Shown: positions 1 through 10,916 of the stretch, in pieces
Numbering within the stretch: the first letter of the stretch is position 1
How the letters are laid out: the number at the start of each line of letters is the position of its first letter
Origin: Streptomyces sp. NRRL F-5126
GTDB taxonomy: Bacteria; Actinomycetota; Actinomycetes; Streptomycetales; Streptomycetaceae
Length of the DNA: 64,000 nt
Direction: 5' to 3'
Assembly: GCF_000721265.1 (NCBI RefSeq)
Contig: NZ_JOFZ01000002.1
Location: 434,001-498,000, forward strand
Notes under the pieces: model-generated
What the model saw: only the letters and a program-made list of their open reading frames with translations
What the model was told of the DNA's origin: nothing
Database searches by the model: none
Program-made: the position numbers and the translations under genes

Positions 1-2
1 AC

Positions 3-485
3 CGGGAGTTCAGCGAGTACGTGAGAAGGCGGCGCACGGAACTCGTGCGCCTGGCGACCCTTCTGCTCTCGGGCGACCCGAACAGGGCGGAGGACGCGGT
101 GCAGGTGGCGCTCACCCGCCTGTATGTCGCCTGGCCCAGAATCCGTCCCATCACCCGGGACGCCTACATACGCCGTTGTGTGGTGAACGCGACGATCGAC
201 GATCGCCGCAGCGTGTTCCGCCGCCGTGAGCAGACCCACGCGGACGTCCCCGACGTGGCCGCCGCCGAACTCGAAGTCGTGGACCACGCGAGGCTCGTGA
301 CCCTGCTCGACGCGCTGCCGGCCCGGATGCGGGCCGCGGTCGTGCTGCGCTACGTCGAAGGGCTCGATGTGGCCGACACAGCCAAGGCGCTGGGGTGCCG
401 GGAGGGCACCGTCAGAAGCCAGAGCGCACGCGGCCTGGAGCGGCTGCGCGCCAACCTCACCCGTCTCGAAGCCGCCCACGTCTGA
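3..485 (+). CDS. SigE-family ECF RNA polymerase sigma factor (5' partial)
   Basis: Small group-IV sigma factor that directs RNA polymerase to a stress or developmental regulon. The reading frame is open to the window edge and the residues before the GTG at 21 (REFSEY) match the usual N-terminus of this family, so the true start lies upstream. Region 2 is seen in AEDAVQVALTRLYVAW. Region 4 is seen in the C-terminal half, with the LPARMRAAVVLRYVEGL helix and a recognition helix ending in GTVRSQSARGLERL. The next gene, 33 bp downstream, encodes a membrane-anchored protein of the kind usually paired with SigE-family factors. Family assignment is firm; target genes cannot be inferred. Confidence 0.88.
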   Translation, partial: REFSEYVRRRRTELVRLATLLLSGDPNRAEDAVQVALTRLYVAWPRIRPITRDAYIRRCVVNATIDDRRSVFRRREQTHADVPDVAAAELEVVDHARLVTLLDALPARMRAAVVLRYVEGLDVADTAKALGCREGTVRSQSARGLERLRANLTRLEAAHV

Positions 486-518
486 GGGGAACAGGACCAC
501 ACCATGGAGGAATCTCCC

Positions 519-1235
519 ATGCAGGACGTGATCGACGCGCTCGCGACGCTGCGCACCACGGGCGTTCAGCCCGACGCGGGCACGGAACAGCTCGCCGCGG
601 ACCTCGCCCGCGGACATCGCGCGCTGAACCGCCGGCGCAGCCTGCGCATCGCGGGCGCGGGCCTCACGGCCGCGGTCGCGGCCGCCTGTCTGACCGCCGC
701 CGTGAGCGGGCCCTTCGGCGGGTCGACGCCCGGCGTGGCGGCGCGGCACACCTCGCCGGCCCCGGTGTCGCGGGCCGCGCGGTCCGGGGCTCCGCAGTCG
801 CCGGTGCCGTCCGGCTCCCTGCAGCTCGCGGCCTACACCGGCGCGCAGCCGGCCGGGTTCAGGGTCACCACGCTGCCGGCGGGCTGGAAGGTGCGTTCGG
901 TGAGCCAGTACGACTTCGTCGCCGTGCCGCCGGGGACGCCCGAGCGAACGATGCCGCAGGGCGCCGTCTACCTCGCCGACGGCATCGCCGTGTCGTTGCA
1001 GGGCGCTTCCCGGTTCTCCGCCGGCGAGTCCTTGAAGAAGGTGAGCGTGCGGGGCAGGACGGGCCGACTGGGACTCACCGCGGACAAGACGGCCAAGTGG
1101 CTGATCTTCCCGTCCACCGCGGGCCGGAAGGTCCTGATCCAGGTGCCCGTCGAGCTGGGCCTGACCGACGCCCAGATCGTCCGGTTCGCGCAGGGGGTCT
1201 CCGCCACCGGCGACGCGAAGCCCACGGGCGGCTGA
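519..1235 (+). CDS. Membrane-anchored partner of the SigE-family sigma factor
   Basis: About 238 residues, function unknown. A short cytoplasmic N-terminus (MQDVIDALATLRTTG) is followed by one membrane helix near residues 44-66 (IAGAGLTAAVAAACLTAAVS), a Pro/Ser/Ala-rich linker and an extracytoplasmic domain. This is the layout of the proteins often encoded directly after SigE-family sigma genes, and an anti-sigma-like or signal-sensing role is inferred only from that position. I prefer the ATG at 519 over the in-frame ATG at 504 because GGAGGAA at about 507-513 gives a Shine-Dalgarno sequence with normal spacing. No zinc-binding anti-sigma HxxxCxxC motif is visible. Confidence 0.65.
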   Translation: MQDVIDALATLRTTGVQPDAGTEQLAADLARGHRALNRRRSLRIAGAGLTAAVAAACLTAAVSGPFGGSTPGVAARHTSPAPVSRAARSGAPQSPVPSGSLQLAAYTGAQPAGFRVTTLPAGWKVRSVSQYDFVAVPPGTPERTMPQGAVYLADGIAVSLQGASRFSAGESLKKVSVRGRTGRLGLTADKTAKWLIFPSTAGRKVLIQVPVELGLTDAQIVRFAQGVSATGDAKPTGG

Positions 1236-1365
1236 GTCCCTGGGCTCTCGCCGTGCAACGTCAGGCGCGCCGGCGTCGTAGAAGAGATGCCCGGGGGACC
1301 TGCGCCGACGACGAGGGATGCACCACTGTGAGAGCGACAACTGAACGGGACCGTGAGTTCGGCGA

Positions 1366-2199
1366 ATGCGTGAGCGCATGACGCGCCGAAGGGGATCGTC
1401 CCATCGGCGCGCCCCCGGGCGCCGGCGGCCCCTGCTCGGCGCGCTGGCGGCCGTCGTCCTGGTCGGCGGAGCCTCGTTGCTGGTCAACGGGGTACGCACC
1501 GACACGTCGAGTGGGTCGCCGCGCCCCGGGGGCCGGACACACATCGCGGCGTCCGGGCCGAACGCCCCCGCATCCTCACCGGCACCGCACTCCCCGTCCC
1601 CGAGCCCGACGGACACCCGGATCAAGGTCCCGGCGACCGGCCCGGGCACCTTCGAAACGGCCCGGGCGTCCGGTGCGAAGGTCGGCCACGGGGCGAAGCT
1701 GCTGCGCTACAAGGTCGAGGTCGAGGACGGCGTCGACGTGTCGCCGACGCAGGCGGCGAACGAGATAGCCGACATACTCGCGGCCCCCCGTGGCTGGACC
1801 GCCAACGGGACCTCCTCGTTCGAGCTGGTGAGTTCGCCGCCCTTCGACCTCGTGGTGAAGATCGCGACACCGGGCACGACGGACGCCCTGTGCTGGGCGG
1901 GGATCCACCAGGACACCGAGGGCGAGTACGACTGCGAGGTGCCGGGCGGCGTGGTGGTGAACCTCAAACGCTGGGTCGAGGGCTCACCCACGTTCGACGG
2001 GCCGATCCACGACTACCGTGCACTGATCATCAACCACGAGATGGGCCACTTCCTGGGCTTCCAGCACCAGACCTGCCCGGGGAAGGGCCGCCTGGCGCCG
2101 GTGATGATGCAGCAGATCAAGGGGCTGCACGGATGCGTGGCCAACGCCTGGCCCTATGACAAGAGCGGCCACTTCGTCTCGGGCCCGCCGGCCGGGTGA
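1366..2199 (+). CDS. DUF3152 family protein, zinc-metalloprotease-like, membrane-anchored
   Basis: 277 residues. An arginine-rich N-terminus leads into a hydrophobic segment at about residues 22-42 (LLGALAAVVLVGGASLLV), then a low-complexity Pro/Ser stretch (50-85) and the DUF3152 domain (about 110-268). The domain carries HEMGHFLGFQH at residues 224-234, which fits the zincin pattern HExxHxxGxxH, and four cysteines that could form two disulfides. It is probably a secreted or surface-anchored metallohydrolase; substrate unknown. The start is uncertain between ATG 1366 and ATG 1378, and neither has a strong ribosome site. It runs convergently toward sdaA with about 20 bp between the stops. Confidence 0.75.
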   Translation: MRERMTRRRGSSHRRAPGRRRPLLGALAAVVLVGGASLLVNGVRTDTSSGSPRPGGRTHIAASGPNAPASSPAPHSPSPSPTDTRIKVPATGPGTFETARASGAKVGHGAKLLRYKVEVEDGVDVSPTQAANEIADILAAPRGWTANGTSSFELVSSPPFDLVVKIATPGTTDALCWAGIHQDTEGEYDCEVPGGVVVNLKRWVEGSPTFDGPIHDYRALIINHEMGHFLGFQHQTCPGKGRLAPVMMQQIKGLHGCVANAWPYDKSGHFVSGPPAG

Positions 2200-2220
2200 A
2201 ACGTCACCCCGGCTCGGCCA

Positions 2221-3618
<1,398 letters not shown>

Positions 3619-3719
3619 GGGGTAACTCCTTGCTGGTCGGTAGACGCCGTTGTCTGCCATGTGGGGCATGCGTGCGGGCGCCGCGGCGCACGGGCCGCGG
3701 ACACGCACAGGCGCACGGC

Positions 3720-3758
3720 GGGGCACCGCACACCACACTCCAGTGTGCGCGATGCCCC
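3720..3758 (-). terminator. Intercistronic hairpin between glyA and sdaA
   Basis: Nested inverted repeat: inner arms CACACT and AGTGTG around a 2-nt loop (3734-3747), outer arms GGGGCA (3720-3725) and TGCCCC (3753-3758). No T-tract follows on the minus strand, so it is more likely a partial terminator or an mRNA processing or stability element than a full stop. The gap around it shows no gene. Confidence 0.4.
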
Positions 3759-3783
3759 CCGTGGACGTGCGGTGACGAGACCG

Positions 3784-5046
<1,263 letters not shown>

Positions 5047-5099
5047 AGCGGATCAGTCCCTGGTGTCGGCCGGTCCGTGACCGGGCGCGGGTCGGCGGG

Positions 5100-5477
5100 T
5101 CAGTTGCCGGCGAAGTCGGTGTACTCGTCGGCCGAGAGCAGGCCCTCCGGCTCCTCGGAGACGCGGACCTTGAAGAGCCAGCCGCCCTCGAAGGGGGCCG
5201 TGTTGACCAGCGACGGGTCGTCGGAGACGTCCTGGTTCACCGCCGTGACCTCGCCGTTCACCGGCGAGTAGAGGTCGCTGACCGACTTGGTGGACTCCAG
5301 CTCGCCGCAGGTCGCACCCGCGGACACCGTGTCCCCCACGTCGGGGAGCTGCACGTACACGACGTCGCCGAGGGCGTTCGCCGCGAACTCCGTGATGCCG
5401 ACCGTCGACACGCCGTCCTCGGCGGTCGTCAGCCACTCGTGTTCCTTGCTGTAACGCAGCTGCTGCGGGTTGCTCAT
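5100..5477 (-). CDS. gcvH: Glycine cleavage system H protein
   Basis: Lipoyl carrier of the glycine cleavage complex, shuttling the aminomethyl group from P to T protein and electrons to L protein. 125 residues, normal size. The lipoylation site is the lysine in [19 protein letters not shown], and the N-terminus [15 protein letters not shown] is typical. The ATG at 5477 is preferred over the longer frame to 5561 because AGGAG lies upstream and conservation begins there. It lies between gcvT (112 bp upstream) and glyA; the glycine decarboxylase gene gcvP is not in the window. Confidence 0.96.
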   Translation of the reverse strand: MSNPQQLRYSKEHEWLTTAEDGVSTVGITEFAANALGDVVYVQLPDVGDTVSAGATCGELESTKSVSDLYSPVNGEVTAVNQDVSDDPSLVNTAPFEGGWLFKVRVSEEPEGLLSADEYTDFAGN

Positions 5478-5589
5478 GAGGTGCATTCTCCTGTACGCGG
5501 GTGGGCGGCCGCGAGCGGCCGGGTGGTGGTGCGGCGGGCGGCCGGATCCGAAACCGGGCACATGTCCGGCCGCCGGAGCGGTACGCCTG

Positions 5590-6705
5590 TCACTTCCGGC
5601 GCTTGTAGAACGGCAGGGCCACGACCTCGAAGGGCTCGTGCGTGCCGCGGATGTCGACGCCGACCCCCGTGGCGCCGGGCTCCGCGTGCGCCGCGTCCAC
5701 GTACGCCATCGCGATCGGCTTGCCCAGGGTGGGGGAGGGGGCGCCCGACGTCACCTCGCCGACGACCGCGTCGCCCGCGACCACGTGGTAGCCGGAGCGC
5801 GGCACCCTGCGGCCCTCGGCGACAAGGCCGACCAGCTTGCGCGGCGCCTTCACGGCGGCGAGCTCCGCCGCCGTGGCCAGCGCCATCCGCCCGACGAAGT
5901 CGCCTTCCTTCTCGAACTTGACGACCCGGCCGAGACCGGCGTCGTACGGGGTGAGGCCGGTGGTCAGCTCGTTCCCGTACAGCGGCATGCCCGCCTCAAG
6001 GCGCAGCGTGTCGCGGCAGGACAGGCCGCACGGCGTGAGGCCCGCGTCCGCGCCGGCCTCGGTCAGCGCCTGCCACAGCCGCTCCGCGTCGGCCGGCGCG
6101 ACGAACAGCTCGAAGCCGTCCTCCCCCGTGTAGCCGGTGCGCGCGATCAGCGCGTCGACCCCGGCCACGGTGCCGGGCAGCCCCGCGTAGTACCTGAGGC
6201 CGTCCAGGTCGGCGTCCGTCAGCGACTTCAGAATCGCCGGTGAGTTCGGGCCCTGCACCGCGAGCAGCGCGTACGCGTCGCGGTCGTCGCGCACCGACGC
6301 CTCGAAGCCGCCGGCGCGCGCCGTCAGCTCGTCGAGCACGACCTGCGCGTTCGACGCGTTGGCGACGACCATGAACTCCTCGTCGCCGAGGCGGTAGACG
6401 ATCAGGTCGTCGAGGATGCCGCCGTCCTCGCGGCAGATCATCGTGTAGCGCGCCCGGCCCACGGCCAGCGCTCCGATGTTGCCGACCAGCGCGTAGTCGA
6501 GGGCCGCGCCCGCGCCGGGGCCAGTCAGGGTGATCTCGCCCATGTGGGAGAGGTCGAACAGGCCGGCGGCCGAGCGGACGGCGTTGTGCTCGTCGCGCTC
6601 GCTGCCGTACCGCAGCGGCATGTCCCAGCCCGCGAAGTCGGTCATGGTCGCGCCCAGCGCGCGGTGCACGGCGTCCAGCGCGGTGCGGCGTGTGTCAGGG
6701 CTCAT
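5590..6705 (-). CDS. gcvT: Glycine cleavage system aminomethyltransferase (T protein)
   Basis: Transfers the methylene group from the H-protein aminomethyl arm to tetrahydrofolate, releasing ammonia. 371 residues. Family blocks include [25 protein letters not shown], the [14 protein letters not shown] block and [18 protein letters not shown], with the C-terminal barrel ending in [21 protein letters not shown]. The ATG at 6705 is chosen (GGGAG just upstream; the protein then begins [18 protein letters not shown]). It is first in the operon, directly behind the tandem glycine riboswitch. Confidence 0.96.
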   Translation of the reverse strand: MSPDTRRTALDAVHRALGATMTDFAGWDMPLRYGSERDEHNAVRSAAGLFDLSHMGEITLTGPGAGAALDYALVGNIGALAVGRARYTMICREDGGILDDLIVYRLGDEEFMVVANASNAQVVLDELTARAGGFEASVRDDRDAYALLAVQGPNSPAILKSLTDADLDGLRYYAGLPGTVAGVDALIARTGYTGEDGFELFVAPADAERLWQALTEAGADAGLTPCGLSCRDTLRLEAGMPLYGNELTTGLTPYDAGLGRVVKFEKEGDFVGRMALATAAELAAVKAPRKLVGLVAEGRRVPRSGYHVVAGDAVVGEVTSGAPSPTLGKPIAMAYVDAAHAEPGATGVGVDIRGTHEPFEVVALPFYKRRK

Positions 6706-6735
6706 CGGTGGCTCCCGGGGTGGATGGCGAGGACG

Positions 6736-6943
6736 GTCCTCCCCATCTGTCATCGGAACCTGAGAGGTTCGTCATGACCGCCCGGTGGGGGCTCATGACT
6801 TGCACCTTGGGTGGGGGCGCGTGACGCGGCCCGCTTTTCAGATCTGCCTCGCCCGCGCGGTATCGGTGCCTGAGAGATTCAAGGGAGGAACTTGCTCCTT
6901 CGGCGTCCGGCGCACCCGAGGTGGCCGGAACTCTCCCGCGCGG
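6736..6943 (-). promoter_or_regulatory. Tandem glycine riboswitch upstream of gcvT
   Basis: Read on the minus strand, aptamer I runs from about 6943 to 6853: GCGGGAGAGTTCC opens the P1 region, CGCCGAAGGAGCAAG is the conserved core and CTCTCAGGCACCGATACCGC closes it. Aptamer II ends about 30 bp before gcvT with AACCTCTCAGGTTCCGATGACAG followed by GATGGGGAGG. The CTCTCAGG and CCGA(A/T) core elements appear in both halves, the known architecture of tandem glycine riboswitches. In Streptomyces griseus, glycine riboswitches are known to activate the glycine cleavage genes. Whether the switch acts on transcription or translation is not clear from sequence; I see no obvious T-tract terminator between aptamer II and the gene. 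Confidence 0.9.
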
Positions 6944-7049
6944 ATTCAAACGGCCGGTATGCAGTTGGCGCCGCCATCATCGCATGCGGGCCCCGCCACG
7001 GAAACCTCGGTTGGCATTACCCTTTCTTTACCGAACTGCGGGGGCGGCC

Positions 7050-7682
7050 ATGGCGTTACGGAACGGGACGGCGACGGAGCGGGGAGCATCCGCCGTGCAC
7101 GATCTGCGGGGCAGGCCGCCCGTGCCCGGAGGCGGTCTCGTCTTCGCGCCAGGCGACCTGGTCGTCGTCTCCGGGCTGCCCGGCAGCGGCAAGTCCACGC
7201 TGATCAGGCGGGCCGCGCAAGGTGGCGTCGACTCCCAGGACGCCCGCGAGCGCTGGGCGGGCCGGCTGCCCCGCGTCCCCTACGTCCTCTACCGCCCGCT
7301 CGTGCGCCTCGCCCACTACGCCGGTCTTTGGCGCGTGCTGCGCTCGGGCCGCAGCGCCGTCGTGCACGACTGCGGCACGCAGCGGTGGGTGCGCGGCTGG
7401 CTCGCCCGGGAGGCACGCGGCCGCGGCCGTGCGCTGCACCTCGTCCTGATCGACGTGGCGCCCGACGTGGCACGCGCCGGGCAGCGCGCACGCGGCAGGG
7501 GTGTGTCGCGGTACGCGTTCGCACGCCACCGCAGGGCCGTGCGTGCGCTGCTGGCCGCCGTCGAGTCGGCAAGGCTGCCCGCCGGCTGCCACTCCGCCGT
7601 GCTCCTCGACCGGGCGGCGGCCCGGGCGCTCGGGGGTATCGCCTTCACCGCCGCGGGCAGCGGTGGCGAGCAGGGCCGTTAG
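7050..7682 (+). CDS. Small P-loop NTPase (AAA/zeta-like), function unknown
   Basis: About 210 residues. It has a Walker A motif GLPGSGKST near residues 40-48, a basic middle region and LHLVLIDVAPDVARAGQRARGRG resembling the LID region of small nucleoside or zeta-type kinases. It may be a kinase-like or ATP-binding protein; substrate unknown. The ATG at 7050 is chosen because upstream in-frame codons overlap the gcvT promoter and riboswitch region and do not look coding. It diverges from gcvT and lies 44 bp before an SseB-family gene, so the two may be cotranscribed. Confidence 0.7.
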   Translation: MALRNGTATERGASAVHDLRGRPPVPGGGLVFAPGDLVVVSGLPGSGKSTLIRRAAQGGVDSQDARERWAGRLPRVPYVLYRPLVRLAHYAGLWRVLRSGRSAVVHDCGTQRWVRGWLAREARGRGRALHLVLIDVAPDVARAGQRARGRGVSRYAFARHRRAVRALLAAVESARLPAGCHSAVLLDRAAARALGGIAFTAAGSGGEQGR

Positions 7683-7726
7683 GGTGCTGCTGCTTTCGAA
7701 ACCACAGGGACGGAGGACGACGCGCA

Positions 7727-8470
7727 GTGGACACGGCATGGCCGGGCAACGAGCTCGAAGAGGTGCTCGCCGCCTCGCTCGGCAACGAATCGGCGGGCGC
7801 CCGACTGGTCGAGGTACTCGGCCGCAGCGAGGTCTGGGTGCCGCTGCCGGAGGGGGGCGGGCCCGGCAGCGCGGACCTCGACCTGCCGACGATGGAGATA
7901 GCGGGCGGGGCCTACGTCCCCGTATTCAGCTCACGGGAGCAGTTCCTGCACTGCGTCGGCTCCCACATGTCGTTCACCGTCGCGCCCGCGCGCGACTTCG
8001 CCCGCGGCCTGCCGCCGCAGCTCGGCATCGTCGTCAACCCCGGGGGTGTGGTGGGCGTTCCGCTGCCGCCCGCCGCCGTCGCCGAGCTGTGCCGCTCGGG
8101 CCGCACTCCGCTCGACGGGCCGGAGACGGGCGGCCGGGTCCGGCTGTTCGAGCCGGACTGGCAGGACGAGCCGCTCGACTTCCTCACCGCCGCGTCCGCC
8201 GAGTTCGAGGCGTCCGCGGTGGTCGCGACCGCGCGCCGCGCCCTCGCCTCCGTCGAGGGCGGCGCCGACCAGCTCTTCGTCGGCGTGCAGCTGGTGCCCT
8301 GGGGGCCCCTCGACGGGAACGCGGCCCTCGACGCGCTGGGCAGGGCGCTCGGCCGGGTGAACGTGCCCTGGCAGGTCAATCTGCTCCTGCTCGACGTGGC
8401 GCAGGAGGACCCGGTCGCCGACTGGATCCTCGGCCGGGTGCGCCCCTTCTACCAGCGCGCGCAGGCCTGA
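7727..8470 (+). CDS. SseB family protein (enhanced serine sensitivity)
   Basis: About 247 residues. The N-terminal SseB domain is seen in ARLVEVLGRSEVWVPLP and AYVPVFSSREQFLHCV, and the C-terminal SseB domain in ADQLFVGVQLVPWG with VNLLLLDV near the end. In E. coli sseB was linked to altered serine sensitivity; biochemistry unknown. The GTG at 7727 has GGAGGA about ten bases upstream, and the longer frame to 6785 is spurious. It is followed by a second SseB-type gene and faces the serine/glycine catabolic operon across the riboswitch region, so a link to serine homeostasis is an attractive inference only. Confidence 0.8.
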   Translation: MDTAWPGNELEEVLAASLGNESAGARLVEVLGRSEVWVPLPEGGGPGSADLDLPTMEIAGGAYVPVFSSREQFLHCVGSHMSFTVAPARDFARGLPPQLGIVVNPGGVVGVPLPPAAVAELCRSGRTPLDGPETGGRVRLFEPDWQDEPLDFLTAASAEFEASAVVATARRALASVEGGADQLFVGVQLVPWGPLDGNAALDALGRALGRVNVPWQVNLLLLDVAQEDPVADWILGRVRPFYQRAQA

Positions 8471-8546
8471 CCGCGCACTTCGCCGCCCGCTGTGACGCCG
8501 CGCCCCGCCGCAGCACCTGTAGGGGCGCGGCCGCCTAAGCTGGTTT

Positions 8547-8567
8547 GATGGCCGATGGCCGATGGCC
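8547..8567. repeat. Three tandem copies of a 7-bp unit
   Basis: GATGGCC is repeated exactly three times in the gap before the second SseB-type gene. It may be a simple-sequence tract; no function is evident. Confidence 0.7.
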
Positions 8568-8658
8568 GGCGGTCACGGCCGGCGGCCACGGCCGGGGGAG
8601 CAGGCCGGTCGGCAGGACACGGGCTTGCGGGGTCAGTCAGAGGGGCGGGGAACCTTAA

Positions 8659-9447
8659 GTGAGTGTGCCAGGCACCGCGGAGGCGGGGCAGGTCGAGCAG
8701 ACGCTGCGCCAGGTGGCGCCGGGCCGCTACGACGCCTACGAGGCACTGCTGCACGCCCTGGCCGACGAGACGGGCGGCCGCCTGTGGATGCTGCTGTGGC
8801 AGGGCAGCCCGGGATCACCCTCCGCGCAGTACGGCAACATGCGGGTGGACGGCCACGGCTACGCTCCCTGCGTGACCTCCGCGCGCGAACTGGCCGCCAG
8901 CGGCTGGAACCGCTCCCACGAGGTGGTCACCGGCCGCGACATCGCCGGCGCCCTCTACCCCGACGGCTGGGGCATCTGGCTCAACCCGCACGCTCCCGGC
9001 GGCGGCGTCGGCATCCCCTGGCCCGACCTGCGCAGGATCGCCACGGGCCTCGACCGCATGCCCGCCGGCCCGCTGCGGATCACCGAGCCGACGCTGCGGA
9101 TCCCGCGCTTCTACGCGCTCCTCACCCAGAACGCGCACCGCACGCCCCCCGTCAGGTCGCTGCGCCGCGCCTGGGTGCAGCCGGCGCTCGGCGCGGCCTA
9201 CCTCGCCGTCGGGCTCGACCTCTACGAGACGAGCGGCGCCGCCGTCGACGCCGTACGTGCCATGATGCGCGAGTCGGTGGCGGCTGTGCCCGAAGGGCTG
9301 CCGGTGTCGACGGTCTCGATGTCGGACGACCACGACCCGGTCGCGATGTGGCTGCGCGCCAACGCCCGTCCGTTCTTCGACCGTGAGGCGCACGGGCCCG
9401 CCGCACCCGCCGGGTACGGATACCCGCCCACAGTGCAACGCTACTGA
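8659..9447 (+). CDS. SseB C-terminal-domain protein
   Basis: 262 residues, related to the preceding protein in the C-terminal half: ARAMMRESVAAVPEGLPVSTV followed by DPVAMWLRANARPFFDRE mirrors VADWILGRVRPFYQRAQA in the neighbour. The N-terminal half has YGNMRVDGHGYAPCVTSARELAASGWN, not a recognised catalytic motif. The start is the GTG at 8659; the gap of about 190 bp from the first SseB gene shows no coding signal. No membrane or signal segment. Probably a cytoplasmic protein acting with its neighbour; function unknown. Confidence 0.75.
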   Translation: MSVPGTAEAGQVEQTLRQVAPGRYDAYEALLHALADETGGRLWMLLWQGSPGSPSAQYGNMRVDGHGYAPCVTSARELAASGWNRSHEVVTGRDIAGALYPDGWGIWLNPHAPGGGVGIPWPDLRRIATGLDRMPAGPLRITEPTLRIPRFYALLTQNAHRTPPVRSLRRAWVQPALGAAYLAVGLDLYETSGAAVDAVRAMMRESVAAVPEGLPVSTVSMSDDHDPVAMWLRANARPFFDREAHGPAAPAGYGYPPTVQRY

Positions 9448-9873
9448 CCGCGAAGGCCGCTGATCAGAGCCGTGCACGGGCGCCGCGCGCGCGGTGTGCG
9501 GCCCGGTCGGCGAGGCGAGCCGGGGCGGCCGGGGATGTCCGGAAGATCCGCTCAGAAGTACCCGCCGTCCGCATAACGGAACCTGATGTGATGCATCACG
9601 GTTGAGCAACCATTCCCCGTCAGGTCTGGCGGGTGATCGCGGACTCGCAGAAGACTCCCCCCAGCACGTGGTTCCGTGACGAGGGCGCCCCGAACCTGCG
9701 GGTGGCGGCCTTCACGTGGCACGGACCGGGCCCCGGTGTCGTATCGGGGACGGGACACATGCACCATGTTGATCGGAATTGATCAGTGAATCGGCCGCCA
9801 CAGCGGCGCAGTTCCGCCATGTCGGCGGTCGTGGGCCGGTCATCGTCGGCCGAGAAGAGGGGTCTCCAGCGCA
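9448..9873. other. 426-bp gap before the peptide transporter operon
   Basis: No convincing gene. It contains the 12-bp palindrome at 9588-9599 and a pair of TTGATC direct repeats near 9772-9785, about 90 bp before the permease start. It probably carries the promoter and operators of the transporter operon; no clear -35/-10 pair could be assigned. Confidence 0.5.
9588..9599. promoter_or_regulatory. Perfect 12-bp palindrome GTGATGCATCAC
   Basis: Exact dyad in the gap upstream of the oligopeptide transporter operon, flanked by AACC on one side and GGTT on the other at slightly asymmetric spacing. A plausible operator for a dimeric HTH regulator, about 275 bp before the first permease gene. Confidence 0.4.
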
Positions 9874-10872
9874 ATGACGGCACCAATAGAGACCACCAAG
9901 TCCGCTGCGACCGCGCAGCCGGAGGAGGTCCTCGCCGGCGCGTCGGCCAAGCAGATCGAGGGGCGCTCGCTCGGCCGGATCGCCTGGACCCGCCTCAAGC
10001 GGGACAAGGTCGCGATGACGGGCGGAGTCGTCGTGGTGCTCCTGATTCTCGTCGCCATCCTGTCCAAGCCGATCCAGGCCGTCTTCGGCCTCGACCCCAA
10101 CGGCTTCCACCAGAGCCTCGTCGACCCGACGCTGCTGGCCCCCAAGGGCGCCTTCGGCGGCATCAGTTGGCACCATCCGTTCGGCGTCGAGCCGCAGACG
10201 GGCCGTGACATCTTCGCCCGCGTCATCGACGGCTCCTGGGTGTCGCTGCTCGTCGCGGGCGGCGCGACGATGCTCTCCGTGTGCATCGGCGTCGTCATGG
10301 GCGTCGTCGCGGGGTTCTACGGCGGCTGGGTGGACAGCACCATCAGCCGCGTGATGGACACCTTCCTGGCGTTTCCGCTCCTGCTGTTCGCGATCTCCAT
10401 CTCCGCGACGCTGCAGGGCAAGGCGTTCGGCCTCAGCGGGCTGACGCTCCGCATCGCCGTGCTGGTCTTCGTGATCGGGTTCTTCAACTGGCCGTACATG
10501 GGCCGCATCGTGCGTGCGCAGACGCTGTCGCTGCGCGAGCGCGAGTTCGTCGAGGCGTCCAGGTCGCTCGGTGCCAGGGGCGTGTTCATCCTGTTCAGGG
10601 AGCTGCTGCCGAACCTCGTCGCGCCGATCCTCGTCTACGCGACGCTGCTCATCCCCACCAACATCCTGTTCGAGGCGTCCCTGAGCTACCTGGGCGTCGG
10701 TATCGAGCCGCCCCAGTCCTCCTGGGGCGGCATGCTCAAGCAGGCGACCGACCTCTACCAGGTCGACCCGATGTTCATGGTCATCCCCGGTGTTGCGATC
10801 TTCGTCACCGTCCTGGCCTTCAATCTGCTGGGTGACGGGCTGCGTGACGCGCTCGACCCCCGTGGCAAGTAA
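9874..10872 (+). CDS. Oligopeptide ABC transporter permease (OppC/DppC type)
   Basis: 332 residues. A long N-terminal cytoplasmic tail leads to the first membrane helix (about 49-67, GGVVVVLLILVAIL), a periplasmic-type loop and five further helices. The permease EAA loop is EASRSLGARGVFILFRELLPN at about residues 226-246 and couples to the ATPases. FGVEPQTGRDIFARVI is typical of OppC/DppC. It is first in an operon of five transporter genes, an order (C, binding protein, B, D, F) different from the classic A-B-C-D-F. Imports di- or oligopeptides; exact substrate unknown. Confidence 0.93.
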   Translation: MTAPIETTKSAATAQPEEVLAGASAKQIEGRSLGRIAWTRLKRDKVAMTGGVVVVLLILVAILSKPIQAVFGLDPNGFHQSLVDPTLLAPKGAFGGISWHHPFGVEPQTGRDIFARVIDGSWVSLLVAGGATMLSVCIGVVMGVVAGFYGGWVDSTISRVMDTFLAFPLLLFAISISATLQGKAFGLSGLTLRIAVLVFVIGFFNWPYMGRIVRAQTLSLREREFVEASRSLGARGVFILFRELLPNLVAPILVYATLLIPTNILFEASLSYLGVGIEPPQSSWGGMLKQATDLYQVDPMFMVIPGVAIFVTVLAFNLLGDGLRDALDPRGK

Positions 10873-10916
10873 GAGCGGCCGTGCCGCACCTGACAACTGA
10901 GGGGGACTTCCTCACC

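Noticed and set aside
395..1381. Long plus-strand open frame
   Set aside because: Arg/Gly/Ala-rich shadow of the sigma partner gene in another frame, with no ribosome site.
6944..7049. Promoter elements for gcvT and the divergent NTPase gene
   Set aside because: Candidate hexamers exist on both strands but none has good spacing, so none is listed.
6785..7726. N-terminal extension of the first SseB frame
   Set aside because: Overlaps the NTPase gene in another frame and is not coding-like; the SseB start at 7727 has a ribosome site.
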